From NCBI GenBank assembly GCA_902729315.2, contig LR746268.1:9280005-9344004 (forward strand): a DNA stretch of 64,000 nt, read 5' to 3'. Source of the stretch: Spirodela intermedia (lineage: Eukaryota; Streptophyta; Magnoliopsida; Alismatales; Araceae). Positions 13,186 to 25,999 of the stretch are shown here, piece by piece. Within the stretch, counting starts at the first letter, position 1; the number at the start of each line of letters is the position of its first letter. The position numbers and the translations under genes were made by a program. The notes under the pieces were generated by a model, which had not been told where the DNA came from, made no database searches, and saw nothing but the letters and a program-made list of their open reading frames with translations.

Positions 13186-13510
13186 TTATTCGACCTATTC
13201 GGTCGGATTTAGTTTCCTTTTGAAACATTCAAGGCAGGATCGGATCCCCTTCCCCACCCAAATACTAGGATCAGCCTATTCTGTGGTGTATCATTGCAGA
13301 TTTCGATTTTATATCTTTTATGCGTTGAAAGGATTGCCTTTCTTTTCTTTTCTTTTTCACTAATGTGAACTTTTTGCTGGTATCAAAAAGTCAACTGGTC
13401 CAATACGAGTAGGCGGAACAAGGGAGTGAGAAACAAGGAACCGAAGTGTACAAAGCGAGTAGAAGAGAAAAAATGAAGATGAGGCTCCATGGAAGTGACC
13501 ATGGCCGAAG

Positions 13511-13717
13511 ATGGCTGCTTCTGCGTTCGCAACACCCCTCCACCCCATTCGAGGTCTTCCACCTCCAACCCAACCCCTCTTTCCGCCGCTCTCCGCCTCA
13601 CACCCCGACGACACTCTTTGCTCTTTTCCCTCTCCGTCGGTTCCGCTTTCCGCTCATTTCGAACGCCACTACCCGTTAGAAAGGTCGAGTAGGACAAAAT
13701 TAGTCCCCGGCTTCTAA
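13511..13717 (+). other. Possible orphan exon with transit-peptide-like text
   Basis: A 68-codon open frame from ATG 13511 begins MAASAFATPLHP and is Ser/Pro/Thr-rich with few acidic residues at first, like a plastid transit peptide. The patch is GC-rich compared with its flanks. No downstream exon was found and no family is recognised, so this may be chance. Confidence 0.2.
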
Positions 13718-14253
13718 CCGTTCCTCCCTTTTCTTTCAAAAATTGGAAAATATACTGGCTTTCATCTAGAGATCCATCGATCACAAGTCTGATCTCCTAG
13801 TCTTGTGCTTACTACGTTCTTGATGCGTAGCCACAAAATTTTAAGTTTAGAATGGTATGAATCTCTCAGTCCCCATTTGTCAGCCTCGTTCTCTTTTAAT
13901 TCTCATTTAATTGATTATCCCTGGTCTTTATCTTGCTCCGTTAGTCCCTCCCTTTTCCCTTTTTAGCACTCTTCTCAAAATATTCTATCCTATCGTTTAT
14001 CACCCTCTCAATGTCTCATTCCTTCATGAACCAAACCTAATATTTTTTTTTTGTCCCTTATGGGGACTTAGGCCTAGCCCCTTCTCAAGGGGTGACCTAA
14101 TATTGCTTCAACTCATACGCTGTAATTTTATGAGATTCAATGGCAACTCACTTACTTAAAGAGGCTAAAGATTTAGGGTTTATAATATATATATATATAT
14201 ATATTTGATTTTATACTTTGGCCAAACTTTCTGGAGGTAATTTTCTTAGTATT

Positions 14254-15870
14254 TGACATGATTTAGTCATTATATAATAAATCACGTAAATTTAAAATTT
14301 GTAAAACTAGAAATTACTAATTTTTCAATTTTTATAAATATTTTTAGAATAAATAAATTAATTATAATTAGATAAAAAGTTTTAAAAATAGTGAAAAAAT
14401 TTCAAGTTGATCATAAGGATGTATGATAATACTATATAATATTTCATTTTTTTTAAATGAATATAACTTTTTATACTTTTTAGACTAAATGATGAATATA
14501 AAATATATTTAAAATTTCACAAAAAAGGAAATAAGGGTGCTGATGCTAAGGTGATGTCAACATCTTGATGAACACGAATCAAGTAGAAATAAAATTATGT
14601 CTAATGATTCTTACATAAGTGATTACAGATGACTTAATATGTCAAATTAAGTTTGATAAAAACTAGAAGAATCTTAATTTAATAGAGAATAGTTTAAAAA
14701 CTTGAAATCATATACAATATTATTCAATTAAGCAAAACTTAAGTTTAAAATAAGAAAGATAAAGTTTTGGCTTTACAACAGCGATCCTTAAAATTCTGTG
14801 TGTTCAAGAGAATTATTATATGATGTCAATAGCCTCAAAAGCTCTTTTTGGACATTGATGATATAAATAATTTTTAAATTTTGTTACGAAGTCTATAAAT
14901 CAATGAAGTGAGTCATCGAATTGTCTCTAGTAGTTGTCACTTGAAAAAGTGAAAAAATAATAGTTTTACAGTTCTCTAACAAATGTTATCTAATAAAGAT
15001 GAGTTAAATGAAGGTGGGATACATCTTACAGAGCTTCATCTCTAGGTTTGCATAGTAAGAGAAGGCTCTTCATCGCTTTTAGTACGCTCTTAGGAAGTGA
15101 CAACTCATTTCTCGATAGATTATTTTCTTCGTGATGATGACTTATTCGTCGATCAATTGGAGATGATTTACTTGATAAATTTATAATCTTTTTATTCATA
15201 ATCGTTCAACAATTTTAGTAATGATGTTTCATGAATTATATTGACGAAATTTTTGTCAATGATTAAATAATTCTAGTAGTTAATCATTCATTAAACATCT
15301 ATTAAAAATTATAATTTAACTGAATAAAAATTTAATTTTTTAACTCTAGTAGGATTCAGACCCTTGTCATTTGCTCACTTATATGAGAGAGAGCAAAATA
15401 AGTACTTGAATATTATAGAGACATCATTAAAGTATCTCATTCTTATAAGTAAAGAGTATTTTAGGTATTAAAATTATTGACAAACTTTTGATTTAATCCC
15501 ACATCATTTATTTTATGAGTTTTGAGGCATATATATAATAACAGAAGATCTTACAATAAATAAGCCTTTCTTTCATATGTGTACGACCACTCTTTGTCTT
15601 ACGCCCGATTGGTCACTAGTGACATGAAAGGAGAGTGACACACATGTGTCTCCTACCAAGTCCATCTTTAGTCACTTGAGCCCACTTCTAATGGCTCCAG
15701 TCGATTGTGCTTTTGATCTATTTGTGGGCTTGACTGACTAGCAAGTTATCACCTTTTTTTTCTTATATTTTTATTTTATTTTATTTCTCTTAATTTATCT
15801 CAAAAACATGATTGTAAGAATTATATAAATTCGCACAAAATCACATAATTAATAAAAAAATCATACATTT
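14254..15870. repeat. Decayed LTR relic of the young gag-only family
   Basis: Collinear with the LTR at 27830-29592 along most of its length: TGACATGATTTAGTC against TGACGTGACTCAGTC at the start, GGCTCTTCATCGC near 15065, TTCGTCGATCAATTGGAGATG near 15147, GTGTACGACCACTC near 15580, and AAAATCACATAATTA near 15838. The differences are dominated by C-to-T and G-to-A. The 144-bp repeat region is partly missing and the last 130 bp are lost. No internal region adjoins it, so it is a solo LTR or fragment. Confidence 0.8.
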
Positions 15871-16909
15871 TGTGTAAATTCCGCTGGTCAATAGGCCAAG
15901 AATTCGTCGCTGTTGCAAGAGCCCCTGCCTAGGGTGTTTTGTCTTATCATTTCCCTATAATATTTGTGCTTGTGTCCCCCTCATTGCCCAGAGCTTGGGC
16001 ACCCTATCTTCTTTAGCTCAGCTTGTTTGGTTCGGATATCGGATCCGAAGTGGTTCCTTGCCCACTTGGCTTGTCCCAAGTCGGCAGGCTCTAGGGTGTT
16101 TTTAATCGCGCAACGGTTCGGATCTCCTTCCTCCCCCTTCTTGTCCTGCGAGCCGAGACGGCAATCTTCAAGTGTCTCCTCCTCTACCCTCGTCTGTGCG
16201 TCTTCTCGGTCGCTTTGGCGTCTTCCGAGAGATGAAGGTGAAAGTCATATCTCGTTCCACGGAGGAGTTTATGCGAGAGTACAGTCAGGATCTCCAAGTG
16301 AAATCCTGCCCACATTTTGTTGACCAGAAGCAGGGAGTATCATTGTAAAGTTCGGAGGACTGATACTTCTTTGATTTAAAGGGAGAACTAATAGAGCTAA
16401 TTGTCGGCAGAAGGGCCATGGTTCGTGGGTTTACTGATCATAGTGGAACGAGGACACTCACATTTGGAAGTTTATGGGAATATAACTCGAATTCAAAATG
16501 AAGGTAGAGAAATTACACAATTGATTCTCACCAATTTTTTGGCTAATTGTATATATTTTTTAGGATAATTTTTCTTCTATTCTTCAATGTTGTCTCATCT
16601 GAGACTAAAACAATTATTTTGAGCAGAGAGTATTTAGGAACTATGATTCAGTTCTACGCCCTCAGGAGAAAGCGGTAGAATATGCCTGAGCCATCAATGC
16701 TGCAAAGTTGGAGAAGGTTCTTCTCTTTCTATTCTAATTGATCCATTTATACTTTCATAATCATTTTCCTTGAAACATCGAAACAACATTGTTTTAGATT
16801 TTTGCAAGGCCTTTTGTTGGCGCAATGGATGGACGCGCTGATGGAGTATCGTGTATGGCAAAGAACCCTAATCACCTGAAAGGCATATTTTCAGCCTCAA
16901 TGGATGGAG

Positions 16910-17927
16910 GTGACTATGAAGTGTGGAATCATATGATTATAAGGCTCTTCAGTCAGTAGAATATTTTCAGTTTGTATGGGGATCCTCAATTTTAGAAAAC
17001 TTTCTTTTTTAGCTTTACATCTCTATGTTTTGTGTCTTCTTTTTTTATTTAGTAACAAGTTACTCTGGTTAGTTTTTATTCAGTGAAAACATGCATGTTA
17101 AACCCTTTATTACGTTGCCTTGTCTGTCTGTAATATATTCATGACTTGATAAGTATCTGTCATTTGAACTTAGTTAATTATTTATGCCATTTCACTCTTT
17201 TGAATCGTTCTTGATGGCACAACTTATTTTTACAATTGAAAAGAATAAGCTGCATCTGATGGACATGTTGAAGTCTGAAGTGACTCATGTAAATGTTAAT
17301 GAAAAGTTTTAAAGCCCGTCTCTTTTGAAAATATGGAATTCAATAGTGTTAACTATAAGACTCTCCTAAAAGATCTTTATGTGATCAGTTTTAAAGCCCG
17401 TCCCTTTGTATTTAGCTAGATCTTTATTTGAACAATCACGCTTATTTTAATTCTCCAATCTCAGATTTTTATTCTTCTCAGAGATAGGAAAGCATCAGTC
17501 TTTATTCCTAAAATCTAAATGGAATTCGGCAGACTTATTTATCCAGGCTCGTTTTTAAGACTATTTTCTTCTGTAGCCAATCTGGTACAAGGCTTTTAGT
17601 TTATATTTGGTGGCCCCAACAGCTTTCATAAAGATTTTTAATGGACTGAGGACGGTCTCTGTTCTTTTTGACTGTAATCTCATCTTCTTTTCCCTCCGAA
17701 GTTGTCTTCTCTCTTCTATTTGAACCTTCACTGTCTGAATAATTATTCCATTCTTTCTGATAATGTTTATAGTACTACAATATTTTATTAAACTAAGAGT
17801 ATATTTTTTTCAGTCTATTGATTATGGGAGGAAAGGTTTCATTGTCTTACCAACCATCCCTGTCGTACTAGGTTCATCTTATTTATGTTGTTGGGTAGCA
17901 TGGACCATTTAAGCTTTTGTTATGCAG
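16910..17927. other. Region of missing WD40 exons
   Basis: Lies between DCAF13 exons that are far apart in the normal gene. No coding block of the WD40 propeller was seen on the plus strand. It holds AT-rich intron-like sequence only. Confidence 0.6.
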
Positions 17928-18016
17928 GTTCTCCCAAGGGAACGCAAGAAGCAGGAGTATCTTGACACGGTCAAAGATCGGTACAAGCACCTTCTTGAAG
18001 TGAATCGCATTGTTAG

Positions 18017-19128
18017 GTAAGCTCTATTCCACAATGATGCACACATTTACCATATATTCAAAGAAAAAAATAGAGAGTGATGTTAGAAAATGACGGAATA
18101 ATGGGAGTAAAAGAATGATCAAAGTCTCTTTGGTAACCTGTAGAGATCTGCCTGTCTGAAGTCCTTACATAAATATGTTTTAAATAACATTTTTCCCGAA
18201 TTTGGATCGAGCTAGGAACCAAAAAAAACAAAAATATGGCACAAATGTTGAGAAAATTGAGACAGAGGAATCGGACTTTGCAAGGGTTGTCCTACTTATT
18301 GAACTATTAATCTAACGACTTTAATACAGTATCTTCAAATATTGCGTCTTTTTCTTCCAGTGGAAACTTCCTCATAGTGCCTGCTGGTATCTAGAAATGA
18401 AGAAACTGCAGACTGGGAAAAGGAAAAGGGGAAAGCGTTTAAATTGTCAATCTTTAAATTTTTACTCAAGTGCCTAAAAGTGTTATCTTGAGAGAATATA
18501 TGATTTTAATCAATAATTTGTAATAATTATTTATTTATTTATATGTTTTTGACACCATTTCTGTAATGGCTTAGTCGACTTTAAATAGCTTTTGATGTCT
18601 CATGGGAAGTCCGGTCGAGTTTTAAATCTTTACTTGAAAACCTCAAGAGCATTGGAGGACGCAGTCATAATGCTAGCACGTGAATGGCATGTTTCTGCGC
18701 ATACTTTCACATTTCATACTTTATTTTACCGGAAACAATTCATGAATTATATGCTTGAAGATGAGGCTGAAATCAGTCAGGAGATTTACGGGGAAGCTCT
18801 ACATTACTATAATCATAATAGTAGAATAATAATGATGTTCACATCAGGGTTGCGAATGAGCTCGGCCCTTGTCTCCCGCAGTGGCACACCCCATGCTTTT
18901 TTTCACACGTTACACAGACCTGGTTGGCCAGATAATCTAGACCCCCGCCCCCCACAATTCCTCATTATGAACATCTGTGTGTATGTGTGTGTGTGACCAT
19001 GAGAGAGGGAGAGAGAAGCTGTCATATGGGTGGTTAATCGAAGAACAGTTAAGATCGCTGGAGGCCCTTCCATTCAGACCCTTGGTTCTTCCATCGTGTT
19101 AATACCCTCTCTTTTTTTCTCTCTACAG
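18017..19128. other. Last intron of the DCAF13-like relic
   Basis: Bounded by AG|GTAAG at 18016 and CTACAG at 19128, with phases that join AG+G to an Arg codon. No other feature was seen. An open frame at 18592-18996 has no ATG start or recognisable similarity. Confidence 0.7.
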
Positions 19129-19355
19129 GCATAGGTATCTGCCCAAACCGATATACAAGGCTGCCAATCTGAGGCGCACAATGATCGAGGAAGAGAGGAC
19201 CAAAGAGAAGAGGAGGAAGGCCCACAGTGCCCCCGGGAGCATCTCTGCCAAGTCATACCGCAAGAGAAGGATCATCAGAGAAGTAGAATGAGCAAAGGTG
19301 ATGGCTTTTGGATATTTTTTCGTCATGTATATCTTCTCCCTAATATTTTGGCTTT

Positions 19356-19357
19356 TG

Positions 19358-19399
<42 letters not shown>
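19356..19399. repeat. GA dinucleotide microsatellite
   Basis: Uninterrupted run of about 22 GA units, just downstream of the DCAF13-like stop codon. Confidence 0.95.
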
Positions 19400-19404
<5 letters not shown>

Positions 19405-20109
19405 ATCGGAAAATGGGCTTAAGGGTAGAAATCTCATGGGTTGAAGCATGGATTATTCTGGTTGTTTGATTCTTGAGATATTCAAAGATGAGTCATGGAA
19501 GGGAATTGTGGGAGGGTTCTTGAGGTATTCAAAGTGCCCGAATCTATTTTATCAAATTGCCCATTCAGCTGCACTACGAGGGGGATAAAATTATGAAGAA
19601 CAGAAAAAAAAACGAAACAAGTAATTGTAAAGTAACCAAAAAATGTATCGACATGCACATATTCCGAATTAAGCAAATAAAACTATTAAAAAAATTGAGT
19701 GAACAAGCGATTCCGCTTTGTTCATCTTCCTAGTAGGAGGTAGGTAGGAGGAGCCTGCGCCAACTATTGAGATCTAATCAAGAACTCAGACCCTTGTTTC
19801 TGAGCTTTTTCTCAGGGCTCCCAAGGCCCCATCTGACAGCACAGCAGGCATTGAATAAATTTTGGCATATTATATTGTGCATGGAACGTATCATGCCTAT
19901 TACTAAAATCTTGAAATATAATTGAAAAGGTGTATGGGAATGAGGCAATTAGTTTGTTGAGTCTTATACTACAATGAACAAGAAAATAGTACCAGAGGAA
20001 TTTTGATGCCGAAAATATTCGAAAAAATCACTTCGAAGGCAGAAGAGATGCTAAAACGAGTCTGGTGTAAAATCCTGCGGAAAAAAACAAAAAGGGGAAC
20101 GGGAGATCC
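19400..20109. other. Intergenic, no feature seen
   Basis: AT-rich sequence between the convergent ends of the DCAF13-like and METTL25-like relics. No exon could be supported. Confidence 0.5.
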
Positions 20110-22755
20110 AAAGGCCGTTCAATGAAAGGTTGAACACCCTTCCATATTCCCAGGAGTTCAATATCATCTGTGTTTGCGATACCAAGGCGAGCTAATCAGC
20201 TCTGCTGAACTCTTCAAACAGATAAAATTTTCTGGAACTTCCACAAACATCCTGGCTGGCTGAGGCTGTGCACGAGCAATCTGCAACTTTAACCCAAAAA
20301 AATAAAAATAGAATCATAAATTAATGACAAAAACAGGGCACCAAAAACATAGATTTGCCTAATACAATTTCTCAATCAGTTTTCATTAAAAAATTTATCA
20401 AGTCAATGCTCAAATAAGAGCTAGATAAAATTTCACTACACACAGTCCCCGCATAAAAAATATTAATAATTCGATGTTTGATACAGCACCACTATCTAAA
20501 AATCTAACTCCATGTTTAACTCAGAAGTCCACTGAAATCTCACAAATTCAATTCTTAATCCAGCACAATGTAAAAATCATACTAATTCAATGCTTAATCC
20601 AGCAGAAACGTTATTAGTTAAATGTTTAAACAAGGATAATATAATACCTCCTACAACTGAACCTCTGTCATGGCCATTGGCAGCTTCAACTTCAGCACAC
20701 TCCAAAGTCAACAAATGTAGCTCTTTGTCACATTGGCCCTTGGCAGAAAATTCAATACTACGTTCTCCTCCATCCAATTGTGAATTCAAGACTTTCCATG
20801 ACTGTCTACGTCTCAAAGCTTTCCCTTGCCTTCCGATAGCAGGGGTCAATGCCAGCGTGGAAGGATAATATTTATCGAGGTTCTATAGGAAAATAAAAGT
20901 TATTTGCTAAAGGAAGAACCTGCTCTTGAAATAAACATAGAAAAAGGGCTCAAGGGTTATTTAATAAAGCCTAAAATCTTCAAGGTGATGATGAAATCTT
21001 ATAATCAGAGAAGAAATTAACTTACCAGCTGAAAGGCAGCACAGAAGGCATGTAACTCGAAGTTCTGGACAGCATCTTTAATAAAACTTCACCTTTCTTC
21101 ACTCTAAAAAGGAAAAGTGAATTAACTGCTATTTCTTCTGTAGTAAAACCTTCAAGATCTAAATGGTCTTGTGGGGATGAGAATGTGAAACGGGATTTCA
21201 TACATGGAGAATAGCAATCAAGAGCACTTTGCATTGATTCATAAGCACGCATTCTACATTTGCTGACTTTTATAAACTAGCAATGCCAATTATTCGCCAT
21301 TATATTCACTATTTTCATTCATTTGTTATGATCATCTTTAAGATGTTTACAGGTCTTCCGATTTTCAAGCATTAAATAGGTCACAAGTATCTACCTCAAC
21401 ATCAAAGGTCACAAACACGTGATAAGTCAAAATTTATCATTCCTTCACTTCATGTCTTTGCTGTCATGTTCCCTATCAAAAATGCAAACAAATGAGATGA
21501 ATTCAATACAAATATTAAGAATAATTAATACAATTTAAAATTAGTGTTTCATCAGACATAATGGTCATTGTTCACTTTCATTGTAGATCATTTCTCAGCA
21601 CAAGAATTTCCAATAGGTTGTGCATATTCATAACAAAGGCATGATGACTCATGCCAGGTTACATATTGAAAAGGGCTCGGTTTAAATGGAGGTTGTTAAG
21701 ATAAGCATGATTAACAACTGCAGATTGGCCTAGTACGACCTTAATCCAGATGGAACCGTATTGAAAATGTTGGCTGATCCAAGGAAGAAAGCCATGATAT
21801 GTCATTACATTTATTTTTTCCCATAGGTATAACTAGATCAAATTTTGCATCTAAGATAGAAACAACCATGCCCTTTTCATGTGAAACCCATTCCACTTAA
21901 AAACAATGATGTGGGGAATTTCGCACATTCACACGTGGTGCACGGAATTCTGCTGATCCGATTTCTGAGAAGAGGGGAGGGAATTCTAACCTGATTCTAA
22001 TGACTCAACGCCCAGAATTGTACATAAATTGTGCATACGAAATAAAGCTGCCAACTAGTCTAAAATGGCTAACCAGAGAGGGTTAAGGACCTGAATTGAT
22101 TTATTTTTTTTAACTGATCCAGATACGATCTGATTCCAGAGACTGTGCATTAGCATCACAATTGATTTCAAGACAATTCCATGTTAGATACTTTCAGAGG
22201 AAAATTCCATGTATGGCTATTCCTTTGCTGTTCGACATCTAATACCTTAAAATCTAAGTTAAACCCCTTGTCTTTGAAACAAAGATAATAGATTGATAAT
22301 CATGTGTTCATCAGAACTGGTTACCTGACGACCAAGATCACGTGCACTTCTTCCAAGAGCCAAGCCCAACGATTTACCTCCTTGGCTCATAGGAAAACTA
22401 CACGAGTCTGACTTTGCAAAGTGTTCATCAGATAATAAATTATAGCAGCAACTAATGCAAACAACGGTTTTCACTTGTTCACATTCTATGAAAGTCCTGA
22501 ATTCACAACACAAGCCATGCATTAGTAAATACAAACTTCTTTATTGGTGGAATACATGAGCAAAATAGTTTTTCTAAACAAAAGGGAGAGGATTGGACCA
22601 AACAAAGGAGAAATAAACCAGCTCACAACATTAGCTTAACACAAACGAGATGAATAGGTTGTCAAGAAGATCTTAACCTCGACATATTCACTGAGAGGTC
22701 ACCAGAAGCATGAAGACCTGCAAAAACCAATGGTGATCCAGCACGCTCATTATCT
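20110..22755 (-). pseudogene. METTL25/RRNAD1-like methyltransferase relic
   Basis: Minus-strand exons: A 22755-22678 (LVFAGLHASGDLSVNM), B 22496-22325 (CCYNLLSDEHF, CSFPMS, LGRSARDL), C 21103-21026 (FIKDAVQNFELHAF), D 20882-20648 (IGRQGKALRRRQ) and E from 20280 (LFEEFSRAD, then GIWKGVQPFIE). The G-L-H-x-x-G-D-L and CCYNLLS blocks are typical of the METTL25/METTL25B (RRNAD1) family, putative SAM-dependent methyltransferases of unclear substrate. The SAM-binding N-terminus is absent. TGA at 21091-21089 sits where the family has Trp (TGG to TGA), and exon E carries a one-base frameshift between SRAD and GIAN. The conserved C-terminus is lost after about 20120. Splice phases still match between exons, so the relic came from a genomic copy and not from a processed cDNA. 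Confidence 0.8.
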
Positions 22756-22903
22756 CTATGGAGAGAGAGAGAGAGGGGTGAGTCATAAATAGGAGAGAAC
22801 AAGAAAGCTGCCAGCTTGAGAGCTTTTCTTTGTACTTTCTGTTGATGTCGAGCTGATGTGATCTTCTCCTCCAACTGGAGGTAGGCTGCAGGGCAGACCA
22901 AGT

Positions 22904-24108
22904 TTATGCATGCTTGAAGAGCTTCATGCTAAGCCAATGGAAATACACCGCAACGACCAGCACAGGAAGGGTCAAGGGAACTAACATGCAGTAGTACCTA
23001 ACGAATTAAATCAAGATGAATCAGAGAGACAATCATAGAATCACAGGTCATTTAAGAAAACAAAAAAAACCCTAGAATAGACCCTAAACTCCAAGGCTAA
23101 GAGATTAAAACCCAAGTGGTATGAAGACCAATCTTAATATAATCAACATAAGCATTGAAAAGAGCGTGAATCCTAAACCACAAAATTACAAACTCTGAAG
23201 CCTAAAGTAGAAATCCTGTGAAGATCCTCTGAAGATCAAACTTAACACAATTGATATCAGCTTTGAAAAGTGCGAAAAACCTTAAACTATAAAAACTAGA
23301 AACATAGAGGCTAAAGGAGGATGAGCACAGAGCTTCCCTTGTGAACTGTTGAAGGAAAGATGAATGCCAAAAGAATCTGGATTCTACACCACATAGATTG
23401 ACAAAAAATTCATGTCTCGTGAATTAGGTGGGAATAAGATCTATTTGACTAAGTTAACAGTATGTCTTTCTCATACATAAAGGATAATACTTTTTGTCTT
23501 AATTGCTTCCCGAGCACTCCAAATGCCTCCCATTTAAATTAAGAATCTGCAGAAATGTTATGCAAAGCGCCATATGAATAATCTCTGAATCAACATCACT
23601 AGAATACATCTAATCTTTTGTTTTTATAAAATAGATTTCAAATCAAGCAAATGTCATGTAAGGAAAAAAATTAAAAGCTTATTTTCTAAAAAATGTATTT
23701 TATGCCAAGAGCAAGGCTTTTGGGCTAGAGAAAAGACCATGAATCCTTAAAGACTGAATATATGGGTATATGGAATTCATGCTTGATGCAACTTGATAAA
23801 TATAATAGCCTGAATAGAACAAAACCATGTTGTAGATGGAAATTGAAGGAACACCTGTCATGCTGAACAGCAGCAATGAATTTATTTTCAAATGGAGGAA
23901 GAAGCTTGGACAGGATGGCAGCAAAGAAAAATCCCAAGAACGAAATACAACCAGCAAACAGACAAGCTGATCCCCAAAATGCTTGTGGCCTTTTATGATC
24001 AGGCAATGCCAGACTTTCTTGCTCCAAAATGCTGGGATTTTTCATCTTGTCGCTAGAGAAATAGATCAAGAAACTCAATTTCTCAACAACTAGGAATCCT
24101 GCAGCCAT
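22904..24108 (-). CDS. PIGY: PIG-Y, GPI-GlcNAc transferase subunit Y
   Basis: Two exons on the minus strand: 24108-23855 (ATG, 84 codons plus AG) and 22997-22904 (G, 30 codons, TAA). They join across an 857-bp GT-AG intron to give a 115-residue protein. Hydrophobic segments lie at about residues 44-70 (CISFLGFFFAAILSKLLP) and 86-108 (CMLVPLTLPVLVVAVYFHW). The C-terminal block with LTLPVLVV and WLSMKLFKHA matches PIG-Y, a small two-span ER membrane subunit of the complex that transfers GlcNAc to phosphatidylinositol, the first step of GPI-anchor synthesis. The reading frame is intact. The stop codon lies only 149 bp before the METTL25-like exon A on the same strand. Upstream, an inverted-repeat element ends about 200 bp from the ATG. 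Confidence 0.85.
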
Positions 24109-24310
24109 ATCTTAAAAATAATGTGTCATGAAGTGGTGCAACGTTAATAAGAATAATTAATTTAAAAGGAAAGCAATTACCGGTGCAGAGTTGGTAATTG
24201 AAAATTGTTGCTACAAAATATTTAAAATTTATAAACTAGTTTCACTGAAAAATATAACTCATAATCAAATGGTGAAAACAGGTCGATCTGCAAGGAAGAA
24301 TGAGAAAAAT

Positions 24311-24794
24311 CAAGTGTCAGTTCGATTATTTAAAAGTTGATGAATACATATTTATACCTTTTCGTACAGACGTATAACACTTTTTATACCTTACTAAAGC
24401 CTATATATTGAAAGTTTAATAATACAGAAGGAAAAACTTAAAAAATATTACTGATCAAGTCAACAATCGCCTACTGGAAGAGAGGAAGAGTGGTGGCCGC
24501 AATGACATGAGGCACAATAAGAAGGAAAAAAAATGTATCAATGGACAGTTCTTGCCAATAAAAACCCTAATGCGAAGGTTTATAGGGATTCAGCTCGTGA
24601 AAACCCACATCTGAAATCCAAAACATAAACCCTGGTCGAGTGAATGATGAAATTGGCGAAAACAGTGAAAATTAAAGAGACTAGTCAAGTTTGGGAGGTG
24701 ATTCGATCAATTTTTGGGGTCCCCACATGAGGCCAACAATTAAATTCTCTGGTGCATAGCTTGAGAGCTCCCCAAGAGTGTACACTGTGCTAAG
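24311..24794 (+). repeat. Left inverted arm
   Basis: Pairs with 26917-27399. It includes the shared GAGAGCTCCCCAAGAG block near its inner end (about 24763-24778). Confidence 0.8.
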
Positions 24795-24801
24795 AATTGA
24801 T

Positions 24802-25715
24802 CTGCAACTTGAGTGCATCTCCTGCGACACTACATTAAGACAAGAGAAGGATCATATGACCATTATATTATTAGAGAGGAATGTATTGTCGCCGCCGTCA
24901 CTGTAAATGCCTTTGCCGCATAACTCTTCTGCTGCCTGTCATGCAAAAGAGGGTCACAACACTGTTGTCATACTCGTCAGCTCCTCTCTCCATCACGCTG
25001 AAAGGGGCCCACCACCACTGTCATGAACACTACTACAGCCTTGTATAACTTCTTTGTTGTCTATTATGTAGAAGGAGACTAAAGCACTACAATTGTCACG
25101 AGTGTCACTATCAACTCTTCTCTCCATCATATCAAAAAGGAGACATCCGATCCTATACCTTCAGTCTGTCCATTTGATTTTAATCACCCCAAATGTAGTC
25201 TGCTAATCCACTAAACCATTGTGGTCCACAACTTTTAAATAATTTATAAGATCTCTAGTAATAAATCTAATGAATTTAATGAGATCTTGCACAATGTCGT
25301 GGTCTGCGGATCAGCGGATTACTTTTTAAGGTGGTTAAAATCAAATGGACAGACTAAAGGCACATGATTAAATGTCCTTCTTTTGACATGACAGAGAGAG
25401 GAGCTGAGGTGACACTCATGACAATAGCAGTGCTCTGGCCCCCTTCTATGTAACAAGCAGCAAAAGAGCTATATAAGGAGCTATAAAAGGTTGTAGTGCT
25501 CATGACGGCGGCGATGAGCCCTTTTTGATATGATGGAGAGAGGAGCTGATGAAGACAACAACAGTGTTGTAGCCCTCTTCTATGTGACAGGCAGTAGAAG
25601 TCGTGCAATAAAGGCACACGGCGATGGCAATTCCTCTCCAACGATATAATGGTCATATGATCCATCTCTTGCCTCAACATAGGGTTACAGGAGATGCACT
25701 CAAGCTGCGGATCTG
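24802..25715. repeat. Nested fold-back palindrome
   Basis: An imperfect inverted repeat centred near 25260. Outer paired block: TGAGTGCATCTCCTG (about 24811) with CAGGAGATGCACTCA (about 25689). Inner pair: GTCTGTCCATTTGATTTTAA (about 25173) with TTAAAATCAAATGGACAGAC (about 25336). The loop is about 135 bp. This may be a separate fold-back/MITE insertion inside the larger element. Confidence 0.75.
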
Positions 25716-25999
25716 ATGTAGGATATCTATGAGAGACATAGAGTGGGTTGATTAAGGGTAATGTAGGGATAGATAAGTCAAGCCACAAAATCACACCATC
25801 GATTTGAACCTTTAAATCTGGAGAAAATGATGATGGTGCAGCCCTATTCCTCGGTCAAGGGCAGGAGTATTGTCTTACAACCACCACGATAAGTAAAGCT
25901 CCAAATTCAAAATCCCGGATGGTTAGCCACGATAAGACACAAATCTATCACGTTAAATCTGATGGTGATGGAAAAATACACAAGAAAAAACTGGATGAA

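Larger units (their letters stand above)
12546..14253. other. Intergenic DNA with simple repeats
   Basis: No supported gene. Contains a CCAGC pentamer run at about 13152-13185, an AT dinucleotide run at about 14182-14204 and a GC-rich patch at 13440-13700. Confidence 0.5.
16232..19291 (+). pseudogene. DCAF13: DCAF13/SOF1-like WD40 protein, internally deleted relic
   Basis: Exons: 16232-16297 (ATG; MKVKVISRSTEEFMREYSQD), 16627-16716 (RVFRNYDSVLRPQEKAVEYA then TGA), 16798-16909 (RPFVGAMDGRADGVSCMAK), then a gap, 17928-18016 (EYLDTVKDRYKHLLEVNRIV) and 19129-19291 (YLPKPIYKAANLRRTMIEEE to TGA). The first three and last two exons of the family are present with consensus splice sites. The middle exons, which carry nearly all WD40 repeats, are absent between 16910 and 17927. 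A TGA at 16687-16689 replaces a position that is Arg in the family, fitting CGA to TGA. DCAF13/Sof1 is known as an 18S rRNA-processing factor in the SSU processome and a CUL4 adaptor; this copy cannot make that protein. A functional paralogue elsewhere is inferred. Confidence 0.85.

Noticed and set aside
18592-18996. 134-codon open frame in the DCAF13 intron
   Set aside because: It begins at a TTG, has no recognisable domain, and lies within an intron with good splice sites.
25354-25794. 146-codon minus-strand frame
   Set aside because: It lies within the fold-back palindrome, so it is a by-product of repeat sequence with no known motif.
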